A stretch of 8,789 nucleotides of DNA from Marinilabiliales bacterium (GCA_003512955.1 DOTG01000025.1:1-8789); one strand, 5' to 3'. Shown: positions 1 through 6,044, counted from the stretch's first letter. A program made the numbers and translations. Notes: generated from the sequence alone by a model not told the origin.

Positions 1-155
1 GTTTATCTTTCCCGATAGTCATAAAAAATTTTTAGACTTCTAATTCATTCATATTATTGTCAATTGGTATAATCAATAACTTTTTTGTGCCGAATTGAGT
101 CAAATATGAAACAAATTTTAAGTAAATTCTATCACATTTTTGCTTCATATTGTCG
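1..155. other. AT-rich intergenic stretch upstream of the ilv control region
   Basis: This stretch is very AT-rich and I see no credible gene in it. A 30-codon ATG reading frame at 106-198 runs through the first promoter and has neither a recognisable composition nor a plausible start context, so I do not call it. No tRNA-like or terminator-like structure stands out. It probably contains the 3' flank of whatever lies upstream plus binding space for RNA polymerase or regulators. Confidence 0.6.
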
Positions 156-182
156 TTTGCTATTAATTTTTTACTATGTTTG
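156..182 (+). promoter_or_regulatory. Predicted promoter P1 of the first attenuator (Bacteroidota sigma-ABfr type)
   Basis: TATGTTTG at 175-182 matches the Bacteroidota -7 consensus TAnnTTTG exactly. A TTTG at 156-159 can serve as the -33 element, although the 15-nt spacer is shorter than usual. The -7 box ends 19 nt before the leader peptide ATG at 202, almost the same geometry as the second promoter and second leader. Transcription would start around 187-192 and give a very short 5' untranslated region. The consensus is known biology; the assignment here is inferred. Confidence 0.6.
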
Positions 183-201
183 TTGTACAAAAACATAAAA
201 A

Positions 202-270
202 ATGAGTCAATCTGTAGTTATAGTCATTTGCATTATCACTGTGGTGAACAACTGCACCGAAGGGCTATAA
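202..270 (+). CDS. Leader peptide 1 of the ilv operon (Ile/Val-rich attenuator peptide)
   Basis: This is a 22-codon reading frame starting MSQS, followed by VVIVICIITVV, then NNCTEGL and TAA. Nine of the 11 residues at positions 5-15 are Ile or Val (codons GTA, GTT, ATA, GTC, ATT, ATT, ATC, GTG, GTG), with Cys and Thr as the exceptions. Such a run of codons for the end products, directly before an intrinsic terminator and upstream of ilv genes, is the hallmark of a ribosome-mediated attenuation leader like E. coli ilvL. The start follows an A-rich stretch typical of Bacteroidota translation starts. The last valine codon ends 12 nt before GAA, so a ribosome stalled on valine would sit just short of the antiterminator arm (259-266), whereas one reaching the stop would cover it. 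The peptide itself probably has no function after synthesis. A short hydrophobic membrane peptide is an alternative, but the RNA architecture argues against it. Confidence 0.88.
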   Translation: MSQSVVIVICIITVVNNCTEGL

Positions 271-301
271 CACAAACATAACGATACTTGAAAAGCCCTT
301 C
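259..301 (+). promoter_or_regulatory. Predicted antiterminator of attenuator 1
   Basis: GAAGGGCU at 259-266, which encodes the Glu-Gly and start of the Leu codon of leader 1, is perfectly complementary over 8 bp to AGCCCUUC at 294-301, the 5' arm of terminator 1. The two pairings are mutually exclusive. A ribosome at the leader stop codon would mask 259-266 and allow termination; a ribosome stalled upstream on Ile or Val codons would leave it free and allow read-through. The complementarity is seen directly; the mechanism is inferred from classical attenuation. Confidence 0.8.
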
Positions 302-322
302 CAGAAACGGAGGGGCTTTTTT
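291..322 (+). terminator. Intrinsic terminator 1 (attenuator 1)
   Basis: AAAAGCCCUUCC (291-302) pairs with GGAGGGGCUUUU (309-320) as a 12-bp stem with one G-U pair around the 6-nt loop AGAAAC. The U-run at 317-322 follows immediately. It begins 20 nt after the leader 1 stop codon. No gene precedes it other than leader 1, so it makes sense only as a regulated premature terminator. Confidence 0.9.
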
Positions 323-393
323 ATTTCAAGAGTTCTTAAGTTACGATTTAACATTTAATTAGTACGTTTTTTTACATTTTATAACTTAAAAAG

Positions 394-423
394 TTTGCGT
401 TTTGATTTTTATTAATATATTTG
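394..423 (+). promoter_or_regulatory. Predicted promoter P2 of the second attenuator (Bacteroidota sigma-ABfr type)
   Basis: TTTG at 394-397 and TATATTTG at 416-423 are separated by 18 nt and match the Bacteroidota -33/-7 consensus (TTTG, TAnnTTTG) fully. It lies between terminator 1 and leader 2, with the -7 box ending 17 nt before the leader 2 ATG. Transcripts from it would therefore meet only the second attenuator. The motif is visible; promoter activity is inferred. Confidence 0.7.
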
Positions 424-440
424 CACGAAATAATTTCAAT

Positions 441-512
441 ATGAATAATATCGTCATTATAGTCATTTCAATTATTCTCGTCGTCGTGGTCAGAGGAGCG
501 GAAGGGCTATAA
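441..512 (+). CDS. Leader peptide 2 of the ilv operon (Ile/Val/Leu-rich attenuator peptide)
   Basis: This 23-codon frame starts MNN, continues IVIIVISIILVVVV and ends RGAEGL before TAA. It holds six Ile, six Val and two Leu codons; 13 of the 14 residues at positions 4-17 are branched-chain amino acids, including four consecutive valines. It shares with leader 1 the in-frame 12-mer TTATAGTCATTT and the terminal GAAGGGCTATAA, so the two are probably duplicates. The last valine codon ends 9 nt before the GAA codon, positioning a stalled ribosome at the edge of the antiterminator arm. The ATG follows an A/T-rich segment with no Shine-Dalgarno sequence. Unlike leader 1 it has Leu (CTC) inside the control run and no Thr or Cys, hinting at a slightly different amino acid response. 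Confidence 0.9.
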   Translation: MNNIVIIVISIILVVVVRGAEGL

Positions 513-550
513 GCGTATAAAATAGAATTTTAAAAACGTTGAGCCCTTCC
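500..550 (+). promoter_or_regulatory. Predicted antiterminator of attenuator 2
   Basis: GGAAGGGCU at 500-508, covering the last base of the Ala codon through the Leu codon of leader 2, is perfectly complementary over 9 bp to AGCCCUUCC at 542-550, the 5' arm of terminator 2. It is one base pair longer than the equivalent in module 1. Formation would disrupt terminator 2 and leave 551-579, upstream of the ilvD start, unpaired by that hairpin. Confidence 0.82.
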
Positions 551-571
551 CGAAACGGAGGGGCTCTTTTT
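541..571 (+). terminator. Intrinsic terminator 2 (attenuator 2), directly before ilvD
   Basis: GAGCCCUUCC (541-550) pairs with GGAGGGGCUC (557-566) as a 10-bp stem with one G-U pair and the loop CGAAAC; UUUUU follows at 567-571. The core GAAACGGAGGGGCT (552-565) is identical to 304-317 in terminator 1. Only 8 nt separate the U-run from the ilvD ATG, so the hairpin may also hinder ribosome loading on ilvD when it forms in a read-through transcript. Confidence 0.9.
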
Positions 572-579
572 GTATCAAT

Positions 580-2436
580 ATGACAACAGTAAAAACAAAC
601 AAACTGCGGAGTAGCATTACCAAAACCGGATCCACCATGGCTGGTGCCCGTGCCCTTTGGAGAGCCAATGGCATGAAAGAGGAACAATTTAAAGCCCCGG
701 TGATAGCGGTGGTAAATTCGTTCACTCAATTTGTTCCCGGTCATGCCCATTTAAAAGATATTGGGCAACAAGTAAAACAATGGATTGAAGCCGATGGCTG
801 CTTTGCCGCTGAGTTCAACACCATCGCCATCGATGATGGAATTGCCATGGGGCACGACGGAATGTTATATTCGCTCCCCTCGCGCGAAATTATTGCCGAC
901 AGCGTGGAGTACATGGTAAATGCCCATAAAGCCGACGCGATGATCTGCATCAGCAATTGCGACAAAATTACCCCCGGTATGCTTATGGCAGCCATGCGCC
1001 TGAATATCCCTACGGTATTTGTTTCGGGAGGCCCCATGGAAGCCGGTATCTATAATCAAAAAAAATATGACCTGGTGGATGCCATTGTAAAAGGAGCCGA
1101 TGAACAAACAACCGCGCAAGACCTCGACGGAATTGAGAAAAATGCCTGCCCCACGTGCGGTTCCTGTTCAGGGATGTTTACAGCAAACTCGATGAATTGC
1201 CTGAACGAGGCCCTGGGATTGGCTTTGCCAGGTAATGGAACCATTGTAGCTACGCATACTCAACGCGTGGAACTATTCCAGAAAGCAGCCAAACAAATAG
1301 TAAAAATTACCAAAACATATTATCAGGATGGCGACGATTCCGTGTTGCCACGCAATATTGCCACCCGCGAAGCCTTTTCGAATGCCATGAGCCTGGATAT
1401 TGCCATGGGTGGATCCACAAACACGGTGCTTCACCTGTTGGCCATTGCTCATGAGGCCGAAGTGGATTTCGACATGAAGGAGATGGATCGTCTCTCGCGG
1501 CAAGTACCCTGCCTGTGCAAGGTATCACCCAATTCCAGTTATTATATGGAGGATGTGAACCGAGCCGGAGGTGTATTGGGCATCATGAATGAACTATCAA
1601 AATCCGGAAAGCTGTATCTGCAAACCAAACGGGTAGATGGTTTCACGTTAGCCGGGGCATTGCATTTTTACGATATTACCTTAGAAAAACCTCAACCAGA
1701 GGCTGTGGAACTGTTCTCATCGGCTCCGGCACACAGTGGACGGAACCTGACTTTGGGTTCGCAGTCGGTAAGGTTTAAAGCCCTGGATACCGACCGAAAG
1801 GATGGGTGCATCCGGAGCGTGGAATATGCCTATACGGCGGAAGGAGGGTTGGCCGTATTGTACGGAAACCTTGCCAAAGACGGCTGCATTGTAAAAACTG
1901 CCGGAGTGGACGAGTCGCTTTACCGATTTAAAGGAACCGCCAAAGTATTCGATTCGCAAGAGGCTGCGGTCAAAGGAATCTTGTCGAATCAAATTGTGGC
2001 AGGCGACGTAGTTGTAATTCGCTACGAAGGACCTAAAGGCGGTCCCGGGATGCAGGAAATGCTTTATCCAACATCCTATTTAAAATCGAAAGGATTGGGA
2101 AAGGCCTGCGCTTTAATCACCGATGGGCGTTTCTCCGGTGGCACTTCTGGTCTGTCGATAGGACATGCATCGCCCGAAGCGGCGGCTGGTGGAACCATAG
2201 GCCTGGTTCGCGATGGAGATGCCATTGAAATAAGCATCCCCGAACGAAAAATTGAATTATTGGTAACAGAAAAAGAACTGGAACAACGCAGACAGACCGA
2301 AAAGGCCAAAGGCAAACATGCCTACAAGCCCACGCGGGAACGAACCGTCTCAAAAGCCCTAAAAGCCTATGCTTTACTTGTGAGTAGTGCCGACAAGGGC
2401 GCCATCAGACAACTTGAATACCCGCTTGAAAATTAG
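580..2436 (+). CDS. ilvD: Dihydroxy-acid dehydratase
   Basis: Dehydrates 2,3-dihydroxy-isovalerate and 2,3-dihydroxy-3-methylvalerate to the 2-oxo acid precursors of valine and isoleucine; cytoplasmic iron-sulfur enzyme of the IlvD/Edd family. At 618 aa it matches the E. coli-type enzyme (about 616). Family signatures are visible: MAGARALWRANGM at 20-32, SFTQFVPGH at 47-55, DDGIAMGH at 85-92 with a probable Mg ligand, CDKITPGM at 127-134 (C127 cluster ligand, K129 expected to be carbamylated), CPTCGSCSGMFTANSMNCL from 190 with C196 the likely second ligand, and DGRFSGGTSG at 515-524 with the probable catalytic S519. Position 54 is Gly where [2Fe-2S] dehydratases have a third cluster Cys, so this is the [4Fe-4S], oxygen-labile type by analogy with E. 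coli. The ATG is preferred because the N-terminus aligns with the family and nothing upstream remains open. First structural gene after the tandem attenuators. Confidence 0.97.
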   Translation: MTTVKTNKLRSSITKTGSTMAGARALWRANGMKEEQFKAPVIAVVNSFTQFVPGHAHLKDIGQQVKQWIEADGCFAAEFNTIAIDDGIAMGHDGMLYSLPSREIIADSVEYMVNAHKADAMICISNCDKITPGMLMAAMRLNIPTVFVSGGPMEAGIYNQKKYDLVDAIVKGADEQTTAQDLDGIEKNACPTCGSCSGMFTANSMNCLNEALGLALPGNGTIVATHTQRVELFQKAAKQIVKITKTYYQDGDDSVLPRNIATREAFSNAMSLDIAMGGSTNTVLHLLAIAHEAEVDFDMKEMDRLSRQVPCLCKVSPNSSYYMEDVNRAGGVLGIMNELSKSGKLYLQTKRVDGFTLAGALHFYDITLEKPQPEAVELFSSAPAHSGRNLTLGSQSVRFKALDTDRKDGCIRSVEYAYTAEGGLAVLYGNLAKDGCIVKTAGVDESLYRFKGTAKVFDSQEAAVKGILSNQIVAGDVVVIRYEGPKGGPGMQEMLYPTSYLKSKGLGKACALITDGRFSGGTSGLSIGHASPEAAAGGTIGLVRDGDAIEISIPERKIELLVTEKELEQRRQTEKAKGKHAYKPTRERTVSKALKAYALLVSSADKGAIRQLEYPLEN

Positions 2437-2497
2437 CTAAACGAATTAGTTATATAAAAGACTTGGATTTTTTAACAAGTATTAAAAATTGATCCTT

Positions 2498-4249
2498 ATG
2501 GAAACACTAGCAATGGAAAAACTGAAGGAATTAAACCAAAAAACCACTCGGGTTTCAGGCTCTGAGGCATTATTGCTTTCGCTGATTGCCGAACAAGTGA
2601 CCACTATCTTTGGGTATCCGGGTGGTGCTATTATGCCTGTGTATGACAAGTTGATGGATTTTAAAGATAGCTTGAAGCACATTTTAACCCGCCACGAACA
2701 AGGTGCTGTTCACGCTGCTCAAGGATTTGCCCGGGTTTCAGGCCGGACCGGTGTCTGCTTTGCCACATCGGGCCCCGGAGCTACCAACCTGATTACCGGT
2801 ATTGCCGATGCCTACATGGATTCAACCCCAATTGTTTGTATCACCGGACAAGTAGGATCGCACCTGATTGGTAGCGATGCTTTTCAGGAAACCGATGTGG
2901 TTGGAATTTCAATGCCTATAACCAAGTGGAATTATCAGGTGACCCGTGCCGAAGAAATTCCGGAGGCTATTGCCAAAGCTTTTTATATTGCCAAGTCAGG
3001 GCGTCCTGGCCCCGTTTTGATAGATATTACCAAGGATGCCATGTTGCAGGAAATGGATTTTGTGTATAAACCTTGTAATTACATCCGCAGTTACATCCCT
3101 GTACCCCTGATGAAAGAAGAACAACTGAACCGTGCAGCAGAATTGATTAACGAGGCAAAAAAACCGTTGGCTTTAATTGGTCAGGGGGTTATTTTAGCCG
3201 GAGCCGAAAAGGAGGTTCTTGCTTTTCTTGAAAAAACCGGTGTTCCGGCTGCTTTTACCCTGCTGGGGTTGTCGGCCATACCCAACGATCACCCACAGCA
3301 CATGGGAATGCTTGGGATGCACGGACATGCTGCCCCAAACATTAAAACCAATGATTGTGATTTGTTGATTGGCATCGGGATGCGTTTTGATGACCGGGTG
3401 ACTGGTAAAGTATCTAAATATGCCAAACAGGCCAAAATCATTCATTTTGAATTGGATAAAGCCGAAATCAATAAAATTGTCAAAGTTGATGCCTATGTAA
3501 ATGGCAATGTGAAAGAGACCCTGCCAGCTGTTACCGCCAAATTGATAAAAAATTCACACAAGGAATGGATCGATGAATTTAAAATTATCCGCGAAGACGA
3601 AGAAAAAAGGGTCATCAAAAAAGAATTGTATCCTGAAGGGAATAAAATCTCCATGGGAGAAGTATTTCGCGTGATCAATGAAGCTGTAAATGGGGAAGCG
3701 GTTTTGGTAACTGATGTGGGCCAACACCAGATGATGGCCTCACGTTACTTTAACTTTAAAAACACCCGCAGCTGGATTACCTCCGGAGGATTGGGAACCA
3801 TGGGTTTTGGGTTACCTGCCGCCATGGGTGCTCAATTTGGGGCTCCTGAAAAAACAATTATTTCAGTATCGGGTGATGGCGGTTTTCAGATGACGATGCA
3901 AGAGTTAGGAACCATTGCCTACAACCGGTTACCCATTAAAATGATCATCTTAAACAACAATTTTTTGGGGATGGTCCGTCAATGGCAGGAACTCTTCTTT
4001 GATGAACGTTACTCATCCACACCCATTAGTAGCCCCGATTTTCCGGTGCTTGCTTCGGCTTATGGCATCCCAGGCGAAATGGTCAAAGGCCGGAACGACC
4101 TTAAGGCAGCCATCCAACGGATGATACAGACTCCGGGAGCTTATCTGCTCGAAATAAAAGTGGTAAACAAAGGGAATGTTTTCCCGATGATCCCTCAAGG
4201 TGCAGCCGTGAATGAAGTCCTTTTTGGCGACGAAAAACCTTCAAAGTAA
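2498..4249 (+). CDS. ilvB: Acetolactate synthase, large catalytic subunit
   Basis: ThDP-, FAD- and Mg-dependent acetohydroxyacid synthase catalytic chain; condenses pyruvate with pyruvate (valine/leucine route) or with 2-oxobutanoate (isoleucine route). At 583 aa from this start it has the usual three-domain length. Visible motifs: FGYPGGAIMPVYD near residue 38, RHEQGAVHAAQGFAR with catalytic E67, AFQETDVVGIS, and the ThDP/Mg motif GDGGFQ at 459 running to LNNN at 485-488, followed by GMVRQWQELFF. The frame is open from a TTG at 2489, but the ATG at 2498 is preferred since ATG starts prevail here; the ATG at 2513 is also possible because the protein homology begins only around the RVSGSEAL segment. 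It lies 61 nt after ilvD and 19 nt before ilvN, whose product is its regulatory partner. No damage seen. Confidence 0.96.
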   Translation: METLAMEKLKELNQKTTRVSGSEALLLSLIAEQVTTIFGYPGGAIMPVYDKLMDFKDSLKHILTRHEQGAVHAAQGFARVSGRTGVCFATSGPGATNLITGIADAYMDSTPIVCITGQVGSHLIGSDAFQETDVVGISMPITKWNYQVTRAEEIPEAIAKAFYIAKSGRPGPVLIDITKDAMLQEMDFVYKPCNYIRSYIPVPLMKEEQLNRAAELINEAKKPLALIGQGVILAGAEKEVLAFLEKTGVPAAFTLLGLSAIPNDHPQHMGMLGMHGHAAPNIKTNDCDLLIGIGMRFDDRVTGKVSKYAKQAKIIHFELDKAEINKIVKVDAYVNGNVKETLPAVTAKLIKNSHKEWIDEFKIIREDEEKRVIKKELYPEGNKISMGEVFRVINEAVNGEAVLVTDVGQHQMMASRYFNFKNTRSWITSGGLGTMGFGLPAAMGAQFGAPEKTIISVSGDGGFQMTMQELGTIAYNRLPIKMIILNNNFLGMVRQWQELFFDERYSSTPISSPDFPVLASAYGIPGEMVKGRNDLKAAIQRMIQTPGAYLLEIKVVNKGNVFPMIPQGAAVNEVLFGDEKPSK

Positions 4250-4268
4250 CTTTAAAAAACACAAAAAG

Positions 4269-4832
4269 ATGAGCAATCAGGAATTTACAAATTATCAGGA
4301 ATATACCTTAACCATATTCTCCGAAAACAGCATCGGTTTGTTGAACCGCATCACCATCAATTTTACCAAGCGAAAATTGAATATTGAAAGCCTCACCGTG
4401 TCCGAATCAGCCATTAAAGGAGTTTTCAAATTCACCATCGTGATCATCTGCAACCATCACACGGTAGAGAACCTTGTGAAGCAGCTTGAAAAACAGATCG
4501 ATGTCATCCGTGCATTTTACCTGACCCAGGACGAAATCTTGCACCAGGAAATTGCCATGTACAAAATCGAAACCAACGCGTTGCTCGAAACCAATGAGAT
4601 TGAGCACATCATCCGTACCTACAACGCGCGCATCCTGGAAATGACTAAAGAATATACCGTAATTGAAAAGACCGGACACAAAGCCGAGACCCAGGAACTT
4701 TTTGAAAAACTGAAGCCTTATGGGGTACTTCAATTTGTGAGGTCAGGACGGGTGGCAATTACCCGCTTAAAACAGGAGTTGCTTAGTAGCTATTTAGAGA
4801 AGCTTGAAAAGCAGCACCGTCCGGCGGTTTAA
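4269..4832 (+). CDS. ilvN: Acetolactate synthase, small regulatory subunit
   Basis: Regulatory subunit that activates the IlvB catalytic chain and usually confers feedback inhibition by valine. The N-terminal ACT domain starts around residue 12: YTLTIFSENSIGLLNRI followed by RKLNIESLTVSES. Asn20, Gly23 and Asn38 correspond to the residues of E. coli IlvH (N11, G14, N29) tied to valine binding, so valine sensitivity is predicted. At 187 aa it is longer than E. coli IlvH (163), mainly through a short N-terminal extension and a C-terminal tail (LEKLEKQHRPAV). The frame is open back to an ATG at 4212 inside the end of ilvB, but the ATG at 4269, after an A-rich stretch and clear of ilvB, fits the family better. 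The gene could be named ilvH as well as ilvN. Confidence 0.94.
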   Translation: MSNQEFTNYQEYTLTIFSENSIGLLNRITINFTKRKLNIESLTVSESAIKGVFKFTIVIICNHHTVENLVKQLEKQIDVIRAFYLTQDEILHQEIAMYKIETNALLETNEIEHIIRTYNARILEMTKEYTVIEKTGHKAETQELFEKLKPYGVLQFVRSGRVAITRLKQELLSSYLEKLEKQHRPAV

Positions 4833-4893
4833 AACAATGAACAATTAAGTAATGAATATAAAGAATTAAACAATAATTAAAAAAGTAAGAAAC

Positions 4894-5940
4894 ATGGCGC
4901 AATTAAATTTTGGCGGTGTAACCGAAAATGTAGTAACACGTGAAGAGTTCCCTTTGGCAAAAGCCTTACAGGTATTAAAAGATGAAACCATTGCAGTAAT
5001 CGGCTATGGGGTGCAAGGCCCCGGACAGTCGCTCAACCTCAGAGACAATGGGTTTAACGTGATTGTAGGCCAACGTAAAGGAGGTGCATCGTGGGAAAAA
5101 GCTAAATCCGACGGTTGGGTAGAAGGCAAAACCCTTTTTGATATTGAAGAAGCTTGCCAAAAAGCCACCATCATCCAGTTTTTGTTATCCGATGCCGGAC
5201 AGATATCGGCCTGGCCAACCATCAAAAAAAACCTGACTGCCGGCAAAGCCCTGTATTTTTCGCATGGTTTTGCAGTAACCTATCATGAGCGCACCGGAAT
5301 TATCCCTCCAAAAGATGTGGATGTGATTTTGGTGGCCCCAAAAGGCAGTGGAACCAGCTTGCGGCGGATGTTTTTGCAAGGCCGCGGGTTGAATTCCAGT
5401 TTTGCTATCTTCCAGGATGCTACCGGAAAAGCAAAAGACCGGGTTGTAGCTTTAGGGATTGGTGTTGGTTCGGGTTATTTGTTCGAAACAACATTCAAAC
5501 GTGAGGTTTACAGCGACTTAACGGGCGAACGGGGCACCTTGATGGGTGCCATCCAGGGAATTTTTGCCGCTCAATATGAAGTGTTGCGTGCCAATGGCCA
5601 TACGCCTTCGGAGGCTTTCAACGAAACCGTGGAAGAATTGACTCAAAGCCTGATGCCTTTGGTAGCCGAAAACGGGATGGATTGGATGTATGCCAATTGC
5701 TCCACCACCGCGCAACGTGGTGCCCTCGACTGGTGGAAAAAATTCCGCGATGCCAGCAAACCTGTTTTTGAAGATTTATACAAAGAGGTAGCAGCAGGCA
5801 ACGAAGCCCAACGCTCAATCGACTCGAACAGTAAAGCCGATTACAGGGTTAAACTGGAGGCTGAACTGAAAGAACTACGCGAATCGGAAATGTGGCAAGC
5901 CGGGCAAACCGTCCGTAAGCTTCGCCCTGAAAACAATTAA
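4894..5940 (+). CDS. ilvC: Ketol-acid reductoisomerase, yeast Ilv5-like class I
   Basis: Isomerises and NADPH-reduces acetolactate and acetohydroxybutyrate to the dihydroxy acids used by IlvD. The 348-aa protein has an N-terminal Rossmann domain with GYGVQGPGQSLNLRDNG from residue 37, a cofactor loop GQRKGGASW at 59-67 whose R61, K62 and S66 favour NADPH, and SHGF with H124. The C-terminal knotted domain holds SDLTGERG at 207-214 (Mg ligands D208, E212), FNETVEELTQSLMPL from 242 (E244, E248) and CSTTAQRGALDW from 269. From memory, LNLRDNG, GASW, DVILVAPKGSG, GHTPSEAFNETVEE and the terminal VRKLRPEN resemble the mitochondrial Ilv5 of yeast more than the short bacterial class I or long class II E. 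coli enzymes. It starts 61 nt after ilvN and is followed at once by a strong hairpin. Confidence 0.96.
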   Translation: MAQLNFGGVTENVVTREEFPLAKALQVLKDETIAVIGYGVQGPGQSLNLRDNGFNVIVGQRKGGASWEKAKSDGWVEGKTLFDIEEACQKATIIQFLLSDAGQISAWPTIKKNLTAGKALYFSHGFAVTYHERTGIIPPKDVDVILVAPKGSGTSLRRMFLQGRGLNSSFAIFQDATGKAKDRVVALGIGVGSGYLFETTFKREVYSDLTGERGTLMGAIQGIFAAQYEVLRANGHTPSEAFNETVEELTQSLMPLVAENGMDWMYANCSTTAQRGALDWWKKFRDASKPVFEDLYKEVAAGNEAQRSIDSNSKADYRVKLEAELKELRESEMWQAGQTVRKLRPENN

Positions 5941-5951
5941 TAAAAACCCCG

Positions 5952-6022
5952 AAATCCGCCAAGGTTCTGCGTTACAAGGTTTGTTTCTACTTTGTTCCAA
6001 AGAATCTTGGCGGATTTTTATT
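5952..6022 (+). terminator. Long hairpin with U-rich tail between ilvC and ilvA
   Basis: AAAUCCGCCAAG (5952-5963) pairs perfectly with CUUGGCGGAUUU (6006-6017), and the stem continues through 5964-5968 with 6001-6005 (one G-U) to 17 bp. The 32-nt apical part can form a further 6-bp helix, ACAAGG (5974-5979) with CUUUGU (5990-5995). A U-rich run UUUUUAUUU spans 6015-6023. It starts 11 nt after the ilvC stop and ends 22 nt before the ilvA ATG. It looks like an intrinsic terminator, which would lower ilvA expression relative to ilvDBNC or protect the ilvC mRNA 3' end. I see no leader peptide or clear promoter between it and ilvA. Confidence 0.75.
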
Positions 6023-6044
6023 TAACTTTTTTAATTCCAGAAAC

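Noticed and set aside
106..198. 30-codon ATG frame upstream of leader 1
   Set aside because: It runs across the predicted promoter P1, has no terminator coupling or recognisable composition, and is of a length expected by chance in AT-rich DNA.
336..389. Inverted repeat TTAAGTTA (336-343) / TAACTTAA (382-389) between terminator 1 and P2
   Set aside because: Made only of common A/T-rich words with a 38-nt gap; not distinguishable from chance, though a regulator site cannot be excluded.
202..512. The two short hydrophobic frames as small membrane proteins or type I toxins
   Set aside because: The Ile/Val codon runs, position before ilvD, terminators and matching antiterminator complementarity explain them better as attenuation leaders.
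2461..2480. Small ACTTG/CAAGT hairpin between ilvD and ilvB
   Set aside because: Only 5 bp with no U-run after it; too weak to call a terminator or attenuator.
4212..4268. Earlier ilvN start overlapping the 3' end of ilvB
   Set aside because: It would add 19 basic residues (KNLQSNFKKHKK) not typical of small subunits, while the ATG at 4269 has an A-rich context and suits the ACT domain start.
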